Notes: generated from the sequence alone by a model not told the origin. DNA of 64,000 nt from Phytopythium helicoides (GCA_024867545.1 JANFNE010000001.1:1550001-1614000), one strand, 5' to 3'. Counted from the first letter of the stretch, positions 10,640-22,345 are shown. Translations and numbers: made by a program.

Positions 10640-13191
10640 ATGGGGACGACCGCGTCAAGTCCGTCGCCATTGCATCCGACATTTGAGCGCATGGGCAGCT
10701 GTACGCATGATGCTGAGAGCCCTCGAGTCCATGCAAAACCTTTTTTGGAAAATTGAGTGTCTGGTGCTTTTCAGGGGACATCAAGGCTGCACGACGGCTG
10801 CTGCAGGACTACAAGGACAAGGATTTGGACTTTGCTCTCGATGCTCAGGTGCTGGGTGATCTTGTTAACGACAAGGAGTGGGCTGAGAACATCATTGATG
10901 CTTTTGGTAGCACGAACGGCATGTACGTAGCTCAAAGAGTCCAAATGTGGGGTATCCTTTTCTATAAGCTCACAAATGGCTTTACAGCGTCAACGCTCTG
11001 GCATTCATCACTGGTGCAAGCCTTGTTAGCGCCGGACCAGCGTTAGAGAAGGCATCTCGTGCGTTGATTATACCTGCATTTTTCGCACATGGTTGGGCTA
11101 TTGTGTCAGACTTGGGCTTACTTTGCGATGTCATAGTTGTGTTCGATTCGATGGACTTTGACAGCACAGAAGAGATCTCCATGGATGAAATGGTAGCTTT
11201 CGATTATTTGTCGCAAATTCTTGGTACTTCGCTTAGCTGTGTATTTTCTGATGTAGACGATTTCGTTGCTGTGCGCCTGCCGGGGTCTCTGCGTCATGGC
11301 GGGTGTTGGTTCAGTCCCTTCGGACGAGTCACTCGAGTCGATAACACTGCAGGCATACCGCGACTTTAGCAAATCGTCAGCTCAAAGCATTACCAAATCC
11401 GAATTTACTGACTGGATAATCAAGTTCGCCTCTGGCTGCCATCAAACCGATGGAGGCCGAATAAGGGAGGTCACTCTTCAGGCAGCAATGGAGCATTTTG
11501 GAGTTGTTGGTGCTCCAGTTGCGAGCGCTGCCGACGAGAATAATTATCAAACTGCTCAAGAATATGAAACCACGAACATGGATCAAGAAATACACTCCTC
11601 TCCCATTGACGACACTCACGAAGTCGAGGTGACAGACAATTACAGTCTCGAGGCGGAGCAAATTGAGGTATCAGAGTTACGTCAACACCACTCCATCGAG
11701 GAAGAGGCGGCAGAAGAGAACTATGATGAAGACCAGTATGAAACGAGCAATGGTCAGAGCGTTGCTGTGGTTGATGAAGATGGGCAGAAGCCTGCAGCAG
11801 TTAATTCTGAGGTGGGTACATCGGATATCAATGATACTGAAGAGCAGCAAAATGAAATAGAGGAGAATGAATACAGCCCTGACGATCCAAGTACAAGCAG
11901 CAATCCTTCACTGGATCCGTTAGACGCAACTGCACTAGTAGTCGAGGACCCACATGTTGTTGACTCGTTACCGGTGACCCTCTCGGAAGCCAACGTTTAC
12001 GAAAACGAAGCATTCGCACAAAATAACCCACCCGTAGTGGATGTCGACGCTGAGTACGACGTCCCGGATAATTATGAAAGCGAATTGGTTCAGGAGAAGA
12101 TTGCAGAAGAAACGCAACATCTAGAGGTTTTGCATTTGGAGCAAGAGGAGGCAGAATCATATGACGATGGATTTGAAGGAGAAGGGGAATTGTCTGCTCG
12201 GTACGATGACGATAATTACAACGCTGAGCAGCGGGAAGAGAGCGACGATGTCTTCGATACTGCTGAACATCCTCGCGAGAACTCAAATGAAGCATTTGAT
12301 AAGGGTGAAAGTAGTGCCACCAGTCAGCTGTCTTTTGCAACCCTTGCAATCCAAGATACGCCCATTGAGGATCCAGTGCAAAATGAAGAGCCATCTCCAA
12401 GCATTGAATCAGTTCACGTTGAAGTGGCTTCTGCTCCTGAACATAAGATATCCAGCGAGGAGATTGTTGACAGCGAAGCAGGCGATGCGAGAGAAGATGC
12501 TTTGCCAGTTGAAGAGCCGATCACGAGCGATGATTATGTAAATGATGACGCACTTTCAAGAGAAGAGTCGGGCTTGGATGACGAAACCGAATTGAATGAA
12601 GAGTCAGGATCAAGTGAATCACCCGCAACAAATGAAATACTGGCACCAAGCGAAGAGGCTTCAACCAATGAAAATGCCGTATTGAATGATCCAACTCCGA
12701 GTGAAGAACTCGAGCCGAGTGAAGAAACCTTGTCAACTCAAGAACCCGTCGCAAGCGAGGAGCCCTCTGCGGACGAACAAACTACTGGAAGTCAGCCACC
12801 CACGGCGAGAGATAATGTTGTTCTAAGCGATGACAAAGTGCCAAGTGATGACGCAGTGCCAAGCGATGTGGCCGTAATGACGGATGAAACTTCACCTGCT
12901 GAGGAGGGCAGAAGTCTTAGATACGAGGAAAACGAAGAGGAAAATGGTGTAGAACAGCAGAACTTGCTCGCCGAAGATAGTTTTGATGAAGTTGCTGCAC
13001 CTGACAACACAACGAAAGATATCGACGTGAATGCCTTCGACACCTACGACTACGAAGATACGGAGTTTGATGCCAGCAGTGGTCTCCCTCCCCCAGAGCC
13101 AACTCCTGAGGAATTGTATGGAGAAGAGTCGCCAACACAGTCTGGCGAGCATGCTTCATCTCCAAACAAAGATAACGGTTCACCGGAGTGA
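10640..13191 (+). CDS. EF-hand protein with very long acidic disordered tail
   Basis: Five exons (10640-10700, 10775-10922, 10988-11058, 11137-11192, 11257-13191) give 756 residues. The first 200 residues are folded: an N-terminal helical part (DIKAARRLLQDYKDKDLDFA), the hydrophobic VNALAFITGASLVSAGPALE, and one canonical EF-hand loop DFDSTEEISMDE. A second helical pair follows (ITKSEFTDWIIKFASG). From about residue 220 the protein is a disordered Glu/Ser/Asp-rich tail with many SEE and PSEE repeats. The first ATG has a TTTCACTTTGAG initiator-like sequence about 25 bp upstream. Probable role is calcium-dependent scaffolding, which is inferred. The long 3' exon carries no known catalytic motif. 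Confidence 0.8.
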
Positions 13192-13325
13192 GGAAAGAGG
13201 TTGTATCTGAATACCACAAGCATTACAGTGCATACGAGCACCATCTGCATGAGTTGGAATGCACTTTTTTTCATGGTTTTTGTTCGTGTTCGTTCACCTG
13301 CTAGCTTTTAGAGACTAATTGGCGT

Positions 13326-15627
13326 TCACTGATCATCCTCATTGCCACTGCTGTCGTCGTTGACATCATCGTCATCGTCGTCGCTGGAAATAACCGAGTC
13401 CACGTCCATGCGCTCACTGCCGGCATCTTCAGCAAGAGAGGCAGACCCGGGATCCTCGGCTTCATCCCGACCAGACTCCTGTTGGCCCATAAGAGCGTAA
13501 GGAGGACGACGGAGACAGCGGCGTTTGTTGAACCACCGTCGCAGTTGCGTGATGTTCACGTCAACCTTTTGCTTTTCGTCGCGTAGCGGTGGCGAGTTCA
13601 GCTTTTCCAGATAGCCCTCCATGTCGATCTGGGTTGGCTTGTATGTTTGCTGAAACCATGCCTCTAGAGCTTGCACCTGGTCCATCGAAAATTTCATTGG
13701 CCGAAGAACCTTCGGCTTTTTCTCTCCACGTGCGGGTTTTGCTGGCTTCGGTGCCTTCTTCGCCGCAGGCTTCTTACCCTTTCCAACTGGGGAAGTGGCG
13801 TTTGGTTCCTGCTTCGGCTGTTTTTGAGGGCGACTGTCGTCATGGTCTTCAATGCCTTCAGCCAACGCCCCTTCTGAGTGGATTGCTGCTGTAGCCTCAT
13901 CGGGAAGTGGGCCGTCATCAACAGCTGAGTCGTCCATAATGACACGTTGGCTCATACCAAGGCTCTCGAGCAGCGCAATCGTTGACTTTCGCAGCAGAGT
14001 CGGTTTCTTGTACACCTTCAGGATACTCTTCAGGTCCGCAACAATTCCAGTCTGAATTCGTGTCTCCGGTGTGACCGTCATAGCACGCAGAATGTCAACC
14101 ACTTGTTGTAGGGCGTTCGTGTTCGTAGCCGTTCGGGGCAGCACAACCAAGCTTCGCAAACGGTTCTGGAGAGCTTGTACCTCGACCCGACTACTCGGCT
14201 TGACCACTACTGCGTCATCCAAGTCTGATTCCTGAGTGCGGATGCGCTTGTGCCGGTTAGCCGCATTGGCGTTTGCGTTGGCATTCGGAGGAGTCTGGTC
14301 CGCTGTTGTAGGAACGCCATTGGAGGAGGAAATGTACCCCTGGAGCTTGTTTGGACGCGTGAAAGAATGCACCATCGAATCATACGCGGAGCTCTCGTTC
14401 CGGACGCGGTCAAGCTCCTTCACAAGCTCGTTCGGGTCAATCGACATGCGCAGGTGCTCAATGCGCTGCTCAATGCGGAGGTTGATTTCCTCTTCCGCAG
14501 CAACGGGATCGCGGCCCGCCTCAATTGCGAGCTTGATGTAGCGCATTCGCTCGCGGTGACGCCGTCGCTTGAACCAATCTCGAACATGAGCAATTGTGAG
14601 TCCGCCCACCTGGAACGGGTTCGCGTACGGGCGGTAGTTGAGGATCGTGCGCATCAGCGTCAACTCGTCCATGAGCGGACGTGGGTACGAGTAATACCAC
14701 TCCTGCAGCTTCTTGACTTGAATCGGCAAGTAAAGGCGTCCAAAAGCGGAGGACGACCGGCCGCCCTCCTGTGCAATCGCTGCTGCTGTAGCTGCAGCTG
14801 CGCTCGCTTGAATAGCCGAAGACAGCGCTTCCAGAGCTCCTTCTTGGAGAGTCACCTTGGAGATCAAGTTAGCTTCGCCTTGCATACTCGTGGCCTGGAT
14901 CATTTCCGCCAGCTCTCGGAGGCGTTCCATGGACGCTTCAATCTTGTACAGAACGCGGTCTGTCTGGTCCTCTGTCGGCTCATCCACGACGACGGCCGGG
15001 CGTTTCGCTGGCTGTTGCTGTTCTTGAGCCTCACCATTCGCCTTCAGAATGTCCGGCGTCGAGTCCAGCGGCAGCATGGCGAGCGCAAACGCGCAGTGGC
15101 AGCCCGCATCCTGTCCGCGCTTCATGCCCGCGCGCTTGCGGGAGCTTTCGCGCGCGTCCGAGAGGTTCTTGAGCTCAAGCAGCACGCTTTCGCACCCTGT
15201 GATCAGCTGAAAGGCGCAGAGGTTAAACGAGTTCATTAGCATCATCCACAGCAGCATCGAACAGAGCGCGCAGGCGGTTGGTCTAGCGAACCTGCGTGGT
15301 CTTGGCGGTGATCGACTTGTTGTACGTCTTGCCCGCGTCGAGGCTCTCGCGCACGATGCGGTTGACGAGGTCGGCGGCGGGGTTCAGGTCGACGTCCTGC
15401 CACGGCGCGTGCTCGGCCAGCTCGTCCTCCGAGTTCTCGTTGTCGCTGAGCGCGTTGCGCTCGGACGCGTCGCGGTCCGTGAGCTGCGAGGGCGTCTCGG
15501 CGCCCGTGGCGGCGGCCGGCGGCGTGTTGAGCAGCGCGCTGAGCTTGGCGAGGCTGGGGGCCGCGGCGCCGTCCACGCGCTTCTCGCGCGGCTCCTCGCA
15601 GATAAAGTCCATCTTCATGGCGCTCAT
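13326..15627 (-). CDS. Protein with two homeodomain-like regions, probable DNA-binding regulator
   Basis: Two exons, 15627-15292 and 15206-13326, are joined across an 85-bp intron (GTTCGC...TTTCAG) in frame to give 738 residues. The first homeodomain-like region includes LPIQVKKLQEWYYSYPRP and ends in HVRDWFKRRRHRERMRY. The second includes FSMDQVQALEAWFQQTYKPT and ends in ITQLRRWFNKRRCLRRPP. Both have the W-F-x-(N/K)-(K/R)-R recognition-helix pattern with inserted residues before helix 3, as in atypical (TALE-like) homeodomains. Between them lie a coiled coil and a Lys/Pro-rich linker; the C-terminus is acidic (SSDDDDDDVNDDSS). The splice joins exon 1 (ENSEDELAEHAPWQDVDLNP) to exon 2. Nuclear DNA binding is inferred; targets are unknown. 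Confidence 0.75.
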
Positions 15628-16044
15628 GCCCGCCCCTCCTGCAAACCGAACGGAGCGCGCGTCAGCAAAAGGCCGCGCAGCCGCGGGGGAGCCGCGCGGG
15701 GGCCGCACCTGGCGCCGGAACTCGCGGCGGGCGGCGAGAAGGCGCGCGCCGGTCTCTTTGTGTCTGTTTGCCGCGCCTGGCGCTCGCCACTGGCTGGCTG
15801 ACTGGGGGCCGGCCAGGCGATGGATCATAATGCCGCCGGGGGCGTTTTTCTCGCCTCTTTCTCTTCCAGAGCCTAAAAACGGGAGGCGCCGCGCGAGGGC
15901 AGGTGGACTCAAGCGACCTTCAAGCGACCGTAGCGAGGTTTTGAGGTTTTAGTGTCGCGCGAAGGTCGCGCGTGGCGCTTCACAGCCCCTACGGTACGCG
16001 CCAAGCCGTTTTGGACTTTTACTGACGCGCAGCGAACGGTGAGC
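15628..16044. other. Divergent promoter region, homeodomain-like gene / CIAO1
   Basis: These 417 bp lie between two divergently transcribed genes, so both promoters must be here. The sequence is GC-rich. On the minus strand an open frame extends upstream of the chosen start at 15627 to 15912, but it is Arg/Ala/Pro-rich and probably not translated. Confidence 0.45.
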
Positions 16045-17359
16045 ATGAGCTTCGAGCAGGTCGCGGCGCTCGAGGGCCACCGCGAGCGTGCGTGGCACGT
16101 GTCCTGGCACAAGGACGGCCGCCTGCTGGCCTCGTGCAGCGGCGACCGTACGATCCGCGTCTGGGCGCCAGCGAACGCCGACGACCCGGGCGCTGGTAGC
16201 TGGGAGTGCGTCGCGGTGCTCGAGGACGCGCAGGGCCGCACGATCCGCGCCTGCGAGTGGTGCGTCGGCGACGGGAGGCGCAGCGAGAGCCGCGATTTGG
16301 TGCTTACGAGGGTGGGAATGTGGCAGGTCGCCGGACGGACGCTACATCGCGTCCGTGAGCTTCGACGCGACGACGGTCATCTGGGAGAAGCAGGGCAGCT
16401 CGTACGAGGTCATCTCGTCGCTCGAGGGCCACGAGAGCGAGGTCAAGAGCGTCGCATGGAGCCCGTCAGGAGCTTACATTGCCACGTGCAGTCGTGACAA
16501 GAGCGTGTGGATCTGGGAGGCTGACCCGGACACGGACTTTGAGTGCATCTCGGTGCTACACGGCCACACGCAGGACGTCAAGTTCGTCGCATGGCACCCA
16601 ACCGAGGATCTGCTCATCTCGGCCAGCTACGACGACACCATCCGCGTCTGGGCTGAAAACGACGGTAAGCGTGTCGGGTGGCGGTATTGCAGGGAATCAA
16701 AACAGCGACTAACACCTCTGCCATCCATTATCAGATGACTGGTACTGCAAGGAGACCCTGACTGGTGCGCTCTCATCAACACTATATAGCTGGCTCGATG
16801 GCAGCTGATACTAAACCGAATGCTCCACGCCATTAGGGCACGAGTCGACCGTTTGGGGAGTGGCGCTGAGCCCTTCCGGGTCCATGATGGCGTCGGTGTC
16901 GGATGACACGAATGTTATCGTGTGGCGATTCGATCCTAATAGCAAGGAAGTTCACGCCGATGGAAGGTACGTGATCGACAAAGGACTCGTTGATCGGTTG
17001 CAATTGTACCAACGCGCTCGTTTTCAACCAGCCCGATGCAGTGGAAGCGGGCAGCAACACTCTCGGGCTTCCATGAGCGCACAATCTTCAGCATTGACTG
17101 GTCGGCTCACAAGGACCTGATCGTTACTGGAGCCTCCGACGACGCGATCCGAGTATTCAAGCTTAACCAGTCGTCGGCGAACACCGCGTCGCCCTCGTTC
17201 GACTTGGCGGGCAAGCTGGACAAGGCGCACTCGAGCGATATCAACTGCGTGCGGTGGAGTCCCTCGGCTCCTGCAGACAATGACGGCGCTCTGCTGCTCG
17301 CGTCCGCAGGCGACGACGCCGTGGTGCGAGTCTGGCGGTTCGTGCCGCCCCAGGAGTAG
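16045..17359 (+). CDS. CIAO1: Cytosolic iron-sulphur assembly protein CIAO1 (WD40)
   Basis: CIAO1/Cia1 is the WD40 targeting subunit of the cytosolic iron-sulphur cluster assembly complex that delivers clusters to nuclear and cytosolic apoproteins. Five exons (16045-16259, 16327-16664, 16735-16764, 16837-16966, 17032-17359) give 346 residues, the normal family length. Seven WD repeats are visible, for example [78 protein letters not shown], and the last ending [10 protein letters not shown]. The DWYCKETL segment encoded by the tiny third exon is typical of CIAO1 orthologues and separates this from generic WD40 proteins. Introns are 65-72 bp. Confidence 0.9.
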
Positions 17360-17900
17360 ACCGATTGCATGCTCGTGCATGGCTGGTAGCGCAGTCGAAT
17401 GATTGAGTACACGTGGGCTGAGCATTGTGCTGACGTAGCAGATCCCTTCACCATCACAGAGCGCCACGCTGACACGCATCGGAGATGCTCCGGTTCGATA
17501 TTTAGCAGCCCTCTCATTTAGTGACTGAAGTGGATAGTGTCTCCAAGCTTGGTCTCATACAATACGTTTCAAGTCAATCGTGTGCAACGCCACTAAACCC
17601 AGTGTTTTGGACTGATTTTTTTGGGTCAAGTGACGCGCCGCAAACAAGATCTTCATGATCTGCTAATTCCTAAACAAGGCAGTATAAAATGACGCTAACT
17701 TGAAAAATGGCAATGCTCTCTCCAAATCCAGGTCCAATCGCTCACTCAAAGCCACCTTCTTTCGACATTTCGCCTGGATCTTTTTCCACCGGCGCAAGCG
17801 TAGCTCTTCGCCTCACCTGGAAGGTCGGAGACCTCGCGGCCACCCGCCGCCTCAGTTTACTTCCACCTCGAGCTCCGCACGCGCTCTCACAGCCCAGGCG
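17360..17900. other. Intergenic region between CIAO1 and the polyprenol-kinase-like gene
   Basis: This 541-bp plus-strand spacer contains the 3' UTR of CIAO1 and the promoter of the next gene. The part 17560-17700 is AT-rich and probably contains the transcription start. The downstream open frame extends back to 17700, but the segment before the chosen ATG at 17901 is Arg/Ser-rich and unlike the protein that follows. Confidence 0.4.
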
Positions 17901-19121
17901 ATGGACGGCGACGCGGCCTACAACGTGAGCTCGGGCACGCCGCTGGCGCCCGCAGACGAGGAGCCACTCGTGTGGTCCGACGAGCTGAACTCGCTCGACT
18001 ACTCGCTGCTCGTGGGGCTGCCGCTGGGCTCGCTGCTCGTGATCCTGTTCGTGCTGCGCGTGCTGTGGCGGCCCAAGGCCGGGCCCAAGTTCCGCCTGCC
18101 AAAGCAGGTGCCGACCTACGGCACGATCCCAGCCGACGATCACGACGAGTACAATGGGTACGACTACGACGGCGACTCGAACGACCTCATCTACGCCGGG
18201 CAGGTGGCCGGCCGCTACGACACGCGCTGGACGCGCACGTTCGACTTTATCTTCCTGCTGGGCATGTTTGTGTTCGCAGCCGCGCTCGTCGTCATCACGA
18301 GCGTCGTCAAGCCCGAGCTGTGGCAGAACGGAACCTTCTGGTTCTTCCTGCTGCCCAAGATCTTCGTCATGATGGGCGTCTCGACGCTCGGCGGCATCAT
18401 CTGTCGCTTTTTCTGCATCGTCGATGAGGCTGGGTACGTCATTACAGAGCGCAGCTCGACGTTCAAGGTCAACTACACGCGCAAGCTGCAGCTGCTGGCC
18501 GCGTACCTCGTGCCGCTGCTCGTAAAGCCCGACGACGACGTGTGCCAGTGCAATGGACCGCTTGAGCTCGCATGGGGCGACTTTGTGACGCTATTTTGCT
18601 TCTTGCTGCTCATTAAGCCCATCCGGGAGCGGTCAACCTTCTTCATGCTGCAATTCAACTCGCTCGACCGGCCAGAGGACCGGCCGCACACGCTCAAGTG
18701 GATTGTGGCCGGCAACATCTTCCCGGGTCTTTTCGCTCTGCTCTTCTTCCGCTGGCTGTTCTCGCGCACGACGCAAAGCGATCTCGTCTTTATCCTTGTG
18801 TTCATCACGAGCATCGGTGACGGGCTCGCTGAGCCGGTGGGCATCGCCTTCGGCCGGCACAAGTACTCGGCGAGCACCTGCTTCTCACGGCGCAAGTACA
18901 CGCGCAGCTTCGAGGGCAGCGCATGCGTCTTCCTTTCGGGCCTCGTGTTCCCAGCGCTGCAGTACTTCGACTTTGCCTCGGCGCTGCAGCTCTGGGTCAC
19001 CATGGCCGTGCTGCCATTCGTGGCCGCGTACGCCGAGGCCACGTCGCCGCACACGATGGACGCGCCCGTGATCATGGCGGCCACGGGCCTCACGCTGTAC
19101 GCGGTCATCCACCTCGTGTGA
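17901..19121 (+). CDS. Polytopic membrane protein related to polyprenol (dolichol/phytol) kinases
   Basis: This is a single-exon protein of 406 residues with about nine to ten hydrophobic segments. The key block near the C-terminal third reads ITSIGDGLAEPVGIAFGRHK and is followed by RRKYTRSFEGSACVF. It resembles the conserved DGLA-x-x-VG-x-x-FG ... (R/K)-S-x-EGS pattern of the Sec59/VTE5/DGK1 superfamily, which uses nucleoside triphosphates to phosphorylate isoprenoid alcohols or diacylglycerol. The N-terminus (1-35) is acidic and soluble, then come one helix, a loop and helices from about residue 110 on. A Cys-containing loop DDDVCQCNGP is unusual. No signal peptide is seen. Superfamily assignment is moderate; substrate is unknown. 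Confidence 0.65.
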   Translation: MDGDAAYNVSSGTPLAPADEEPLVWSDELNSLDYSLLVGLPLGSLLVILFVLRVLWRPKAGPKFRLPKQVPTYGTIPADDHDEYNGYDYDGDSNDLIYAGQVAGRYDTRWTRTFDFIFLLGMFVFAAALVVITSVVKPELWQNGTFWFFLLPKIFVMMGVSTLGGIICRFFCIVDEAGYVITERSSTFKVNYTRKLQLLAAYLVPLLVKPDDDVCQCNGPLELAWGDFVTLFCFLLLIKPIRERSTFFMLQFNSLDRPEDRPHTLKWIVAGNIFPGLFALLFFRWLFSRTTQSDLVFILVFITSIGDGLAEPVGIAFGRHKYSASTCFSRRKYTRSFEGSACVFLSGLVFPALQYFDFASALQLWVTMAVLPFVAAYAEATSPHTMDAPVIMAATGLTLYAVIHLV

Positions 19122-19408
19122 GCCGCCGGTTTTTGGCCCGCTCCCGGGGTTTTGAATCGAATCGAATGCATTTATTCCGACCGTCGCCGTTGCGGCTCAC
19201 TTCAACTTGAGCTCGTGTCGCTAGGTTCGCAGTCGTCTGTCTTGAGTGATCGTAACCGCACTTAATCACCAAATCGCGCACTTTACGGAAGTAAACCACC
19301 TACACTTGATGCAGCCTTGAAGAAGCTGGAGAACGCGCGCGTCGATCCGCCGCGCTCCAGCCCTCGCCCCGCCGCCTCCGCGCCCGCCAGCAGCTCCAGC
19401 CGCTCGCC

Positions 19409-21104
19409 ATGCTCCGCCCGTCGCCGCTGCCCGAGGAGCTCTGGGACGAGCCGCGATGGTCCAGCGCGCGCGCCGACGCCGCGCGGCCCTGGACGCCGCA
19501 GACGGACGAGAAGCTCGTGACGCTCGTGATGCACGCGACGGCGAGTGGCGAGCGCTTCCCCGTGGGTGTCAATTGTGCGAGCTTTGCGAATTAATTAATA
19601 TGGGGGTGCTATATGGACTTTTCGCTGAAGGTGTCGCTTCGACAGGGCTCGAGGTCGCGCGGGCGGTCGGGTCGTCGCCCGTCGAGTGCGTCAAGCGGTA
19701 CGCGATGCTGCACGACGCCAGGGAGAGATTTAGTGCAGTCTCAAGAGCTCGTATGTGCTGCGATCTTTTGTTGCATTGTGTGGCTGCTCATAGTTGCTGA
19801 GATGCGCTTTTTCGTGTGCTCGCAGTGGAGTCGCTGCCTCGAGAGCAAGAAAGTGAAGAAAAGCCTGGGCCAGACGATGACGCACAAGTCATGCCATTGT
19901 CGGAGCTAAGTAGCGGCGAGGAGATTAGCTCGCTGGACGACTTCGCGACCCCAATCGTGTCGCCGAAGCTGCTGAAGTCGGATGACGACGATTTCGGGTA
20001 CAGTTCGCCAGGGTCTCCACTTCCATTTGCAGTTGCTGGTGCTCCGTCAAGGCGTGGTTTGGAAGGGGTTGCTGCTGCAACTACTACACCTGTCGGCAGC
20101 CCGTTTCGATGGGAACAATTGGCTGACGACCCAAAATATGGAGCACCTTTGCTCAAGTCTCCGCCACGCTTGCGTCTGAATCCCCCGGGCATTCTGGAGG
20201 ACGAGATTTTGAGTCGCGGAGATTTTTCGCTGTCTTCATCGCCATTGTTGTCACCTGAAGCAGTGGCGTCGCCTCGTGGCCTTCATGGAGTATCGGTTCG
20301 TTCGTGCATATTGCGTTTTTTTTTTCATTTTTGCAGTTTTGAAACTTATTTTATGCCCATGCAACAGGAAATCAGCGCCAAGCTGGATGCAAACTCCATA
20401 CTTACGCATGCTTTCAAGGGCATGTCGATGGCGACACCACCACTCGGGTCTCCACCGGTGTATTCCCCTCGTTTGGGTCGCAAAATCTCAAGTTCTGGTA
20501 ATTTATTGCTGTTTTCTTGTCCGCTGCCAATATTCGAAGACGTCTGATACTGTGTTTTTGACTTGTCAGACTTCCCTTTCTTGATGAGAGAAGAAGAGAG
20601 CCGCAACCGAGGGATGAGTGGTGGTGGCGTTTCTGATCCGCCTGTCTTGAACGACGCATACCGAAGCTCGACAAGCTCTGCTGCTGCTGAGCTTCAACGC
20701 CAGATGAACGCTCAACTCATGAGAATGTCGGCCATGTCTTCATTCCACGGAGATAATCCTTTTATGGGTGCGACAGTGATTTCGCATTTGACTCCTGCAG
20801 GAATTGCTGACTCGATTGGTTGGACTTGGGTTTGCCGCAGGTTCCGTGACCCAGTCTGCGCTTGAGGATGCGTTTCTGGATATGGCTGGCTCGCGTCTGG
20901 ACGCTTCGAGGTTTGTTTGAACTAAAGTGCTACAAAAGCAAACCTAGTTGTCTCGATGGGTGCTGACTTGAAACCTCCTTGCCTTGCTGCAGTGTGCTGT
21001 TGAATAATAGTCGTCTCGCTGGCGCCAGTCTGCAGACACGAACTACCCAAGAAAGTCGTCAACAGCGCCAAAACCAGCAGGAGCGAAAGTCTACAACAGC
21101 GTGA
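19409..21104 (+). CDS. SANT/Myb-domain protein with Ser/Pro-rich body
   Basis: Seven exons (19409-19565, 19646-19750, 19826-20295, 20368-20497, 20570-20767, 20841-20910, 20993-21104) give 413 residues. The N-terminus holds one SANT/Myb repeat split by the first intron: WTPQTDEKLVTLVMHATASG, then LEVARAVGSSPVECVKRYAM. It has the family's first tryptophan, acidic helix 1 and the VG-x-S-x-x-x-C-x-x-RY end. The rest is a disordered Ser/Pro/Asp-rich region with repeated GSP/SPP motifs and a Gln-rich C-terminus. The intron at 20768-20840 was chosen because it restores frame to SVTQSALEDAFLDMAGSRLD; reading through instead gives an early stop. A nuclear role is inferred. Confidence 0.7.
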
Positions 21105-21325
21105 TGATCAATATTTATCGCCACCCACTTAGTCGTAAGAAAGACGTCGATGGTTGGTTGGTGTGGAGTAGTTTGCAGCAATTGACTCAGAGAGCAAAAC
21201 TTTGCGGTGGCATGCGGGTGTATATTTCATAAAACAGCACGGCCATGCGTGCTGGTGGAACGGCTACAAATGTGCATGCGTGCGGGCCGCATTTTCAAGG
21301 GGTCGATGGATCAGCACCCCGCTCT

Positions 21326-22345
21326 CTATACTTTGTTGTCGGCGTTGTTGGCGCGTGCAGCCTGCTCGATCTTGTGACGCTTGGCAGCCTCGCCCTCCTT
21401 GAACTTGGCGTATCCGTACAGGATACCGCCAACCATGCCGAAGGTGACGTAGATGGCCGTGTCAGGCTTAAGTACCTCGCCGAGCAGCAGCACACCAATG
21501 AACGTGGTCGGGATCTTGTTCAGGCCGCCGACAGTCGCGTAGGTCGTGGCCGAGGTGACGGACACACACCAAAAGGAGGCGAGGTTGAGGCCGACGCCGA
21601 CGACGCCGCTGATGAAGAGCAGAATGTTGAAGTTCATGTTGCTGAGCAGCGGGTTGCTCCATACCGTGAGGGCCTCGCCGTTGAGCAGCATGGGCGGCGC
21701 GAGCAGCGGGAGCGAGATGAGGTTGTTGTAGAAGGCCATGCCGAACTTGGAGATCTTGAGCGAGGACCGGGCCGTGGCGTAGCGCATGTAGAGCACGTAG
21801 CCAGCCGTGGATCCGCAGTTGAGCAGCATCCAGAGGTATCCCGAGAGCGTGCTGGGCGAGGCGCGTCCGCCGACGTCGCTGTAGGACGACATGACGGCGC
21901 CCATGAGCATGACGCCTAGGCTGACGAGGACGAGGAGGCCGACCTTCTCTCCGAAGAAGTGCCACTCGCCGAAGACGATGATGATATTGGTGACGTTCTT
22001 GAAGACCGTGACGATGTGGATGGGCAGTCCGGCCGTGGCCTGCATGCTCGTGTACAGCATGGCGACGAAGAAGATCGTGACGGGGGCCCACTTCTTGGCC
22101 GTCTCGCTGTTGTAGGCGTCGTAGGAGACCCACTTGCGCATCTTGGCGAACTCGAGCACGAGCACGGCCACGGCGGCCTGCACGGCCACCACGAAGAACT
22201 TTTCCTCGAAGCCGTAGTACTTTTTGCCGAGCAGGTAGCGGTTCGTGAGCACCATCGTGTTGGACATGACGCTGTACACGATGCACGAGAGGATCGACAT
22301 GACCAGCGAGCCCGCGGCCGCCTGCTGCTTGGCCTTGCCGCTCAT
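21326..22345 (-). CDS. GDP-mannose transporter (VRG4/GONST type nucleotide-sugar transporter)
   Basis: This type of antiporter exchanges GDP-mannose for GMP across the Golgi membrane to feed mannosylation. The single-exon 339-residue protein has about ten hydrophobic segments and no signal peptide. Family motifs: SNTMVLTNRYLLG in the first helix region, FKNVTNIIIVFGEWHFFGE (the FKN-x-(S/T)N nucleotide-binding block), and VGGLNKIPTTFIGVLLLGE (the G(A/G)LNK(I/L)P block that contacts the nucleotide). Length matches the family. The gene is single-copy here and divergent from the next gene with only about 200 bp between the starts. Confidence 0.88.
   Translation of the reverse strand: MSGKAKQQAAAGSLVMSILSCIVYSVMSNTMVLTNRYLLGKKYYGFEEKFFVVAVQAAVAVLVLEFAKMRKWVSYDAYNSETAKKWAPVTIFFVAMLYTSMQATAGLPIHIVTVFKNVTNIIIVFGEWHFFGEKVGLLVLVSLGVMLMGAVMSSYSDVGGRASPSTLSGYLWMLLNCGSTAGYVLYMRYATARSSLKISKFGMAFYNNLISLPLLAPPMLLNGEALTVWSNPLLSNMNFNILLFISGVVGVGLNLASFWCVSVTSATTYATVGGLNKIPTTFIGVLLLGEVLKPDTAIYVTFGMVGGILYGYAKFKEGEAAKRHKIEQAARANNADNKV

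Noticed and set aside
14250..15239. 329-codon plus-strand open frame opposite the homeodomain-like gene
   Set aside because: Antisense shadow of the long minus-strand exon; no domain and Arg/Leu-rich composition.
20808..20866. Read-through end of the SANT protein at the TGA near 20866
   Set aside because: Splicing 20768-20840 gives a longer conserved-looking C-terminus and a clean GT-AG intron with a TGCTGAC branch-like site.
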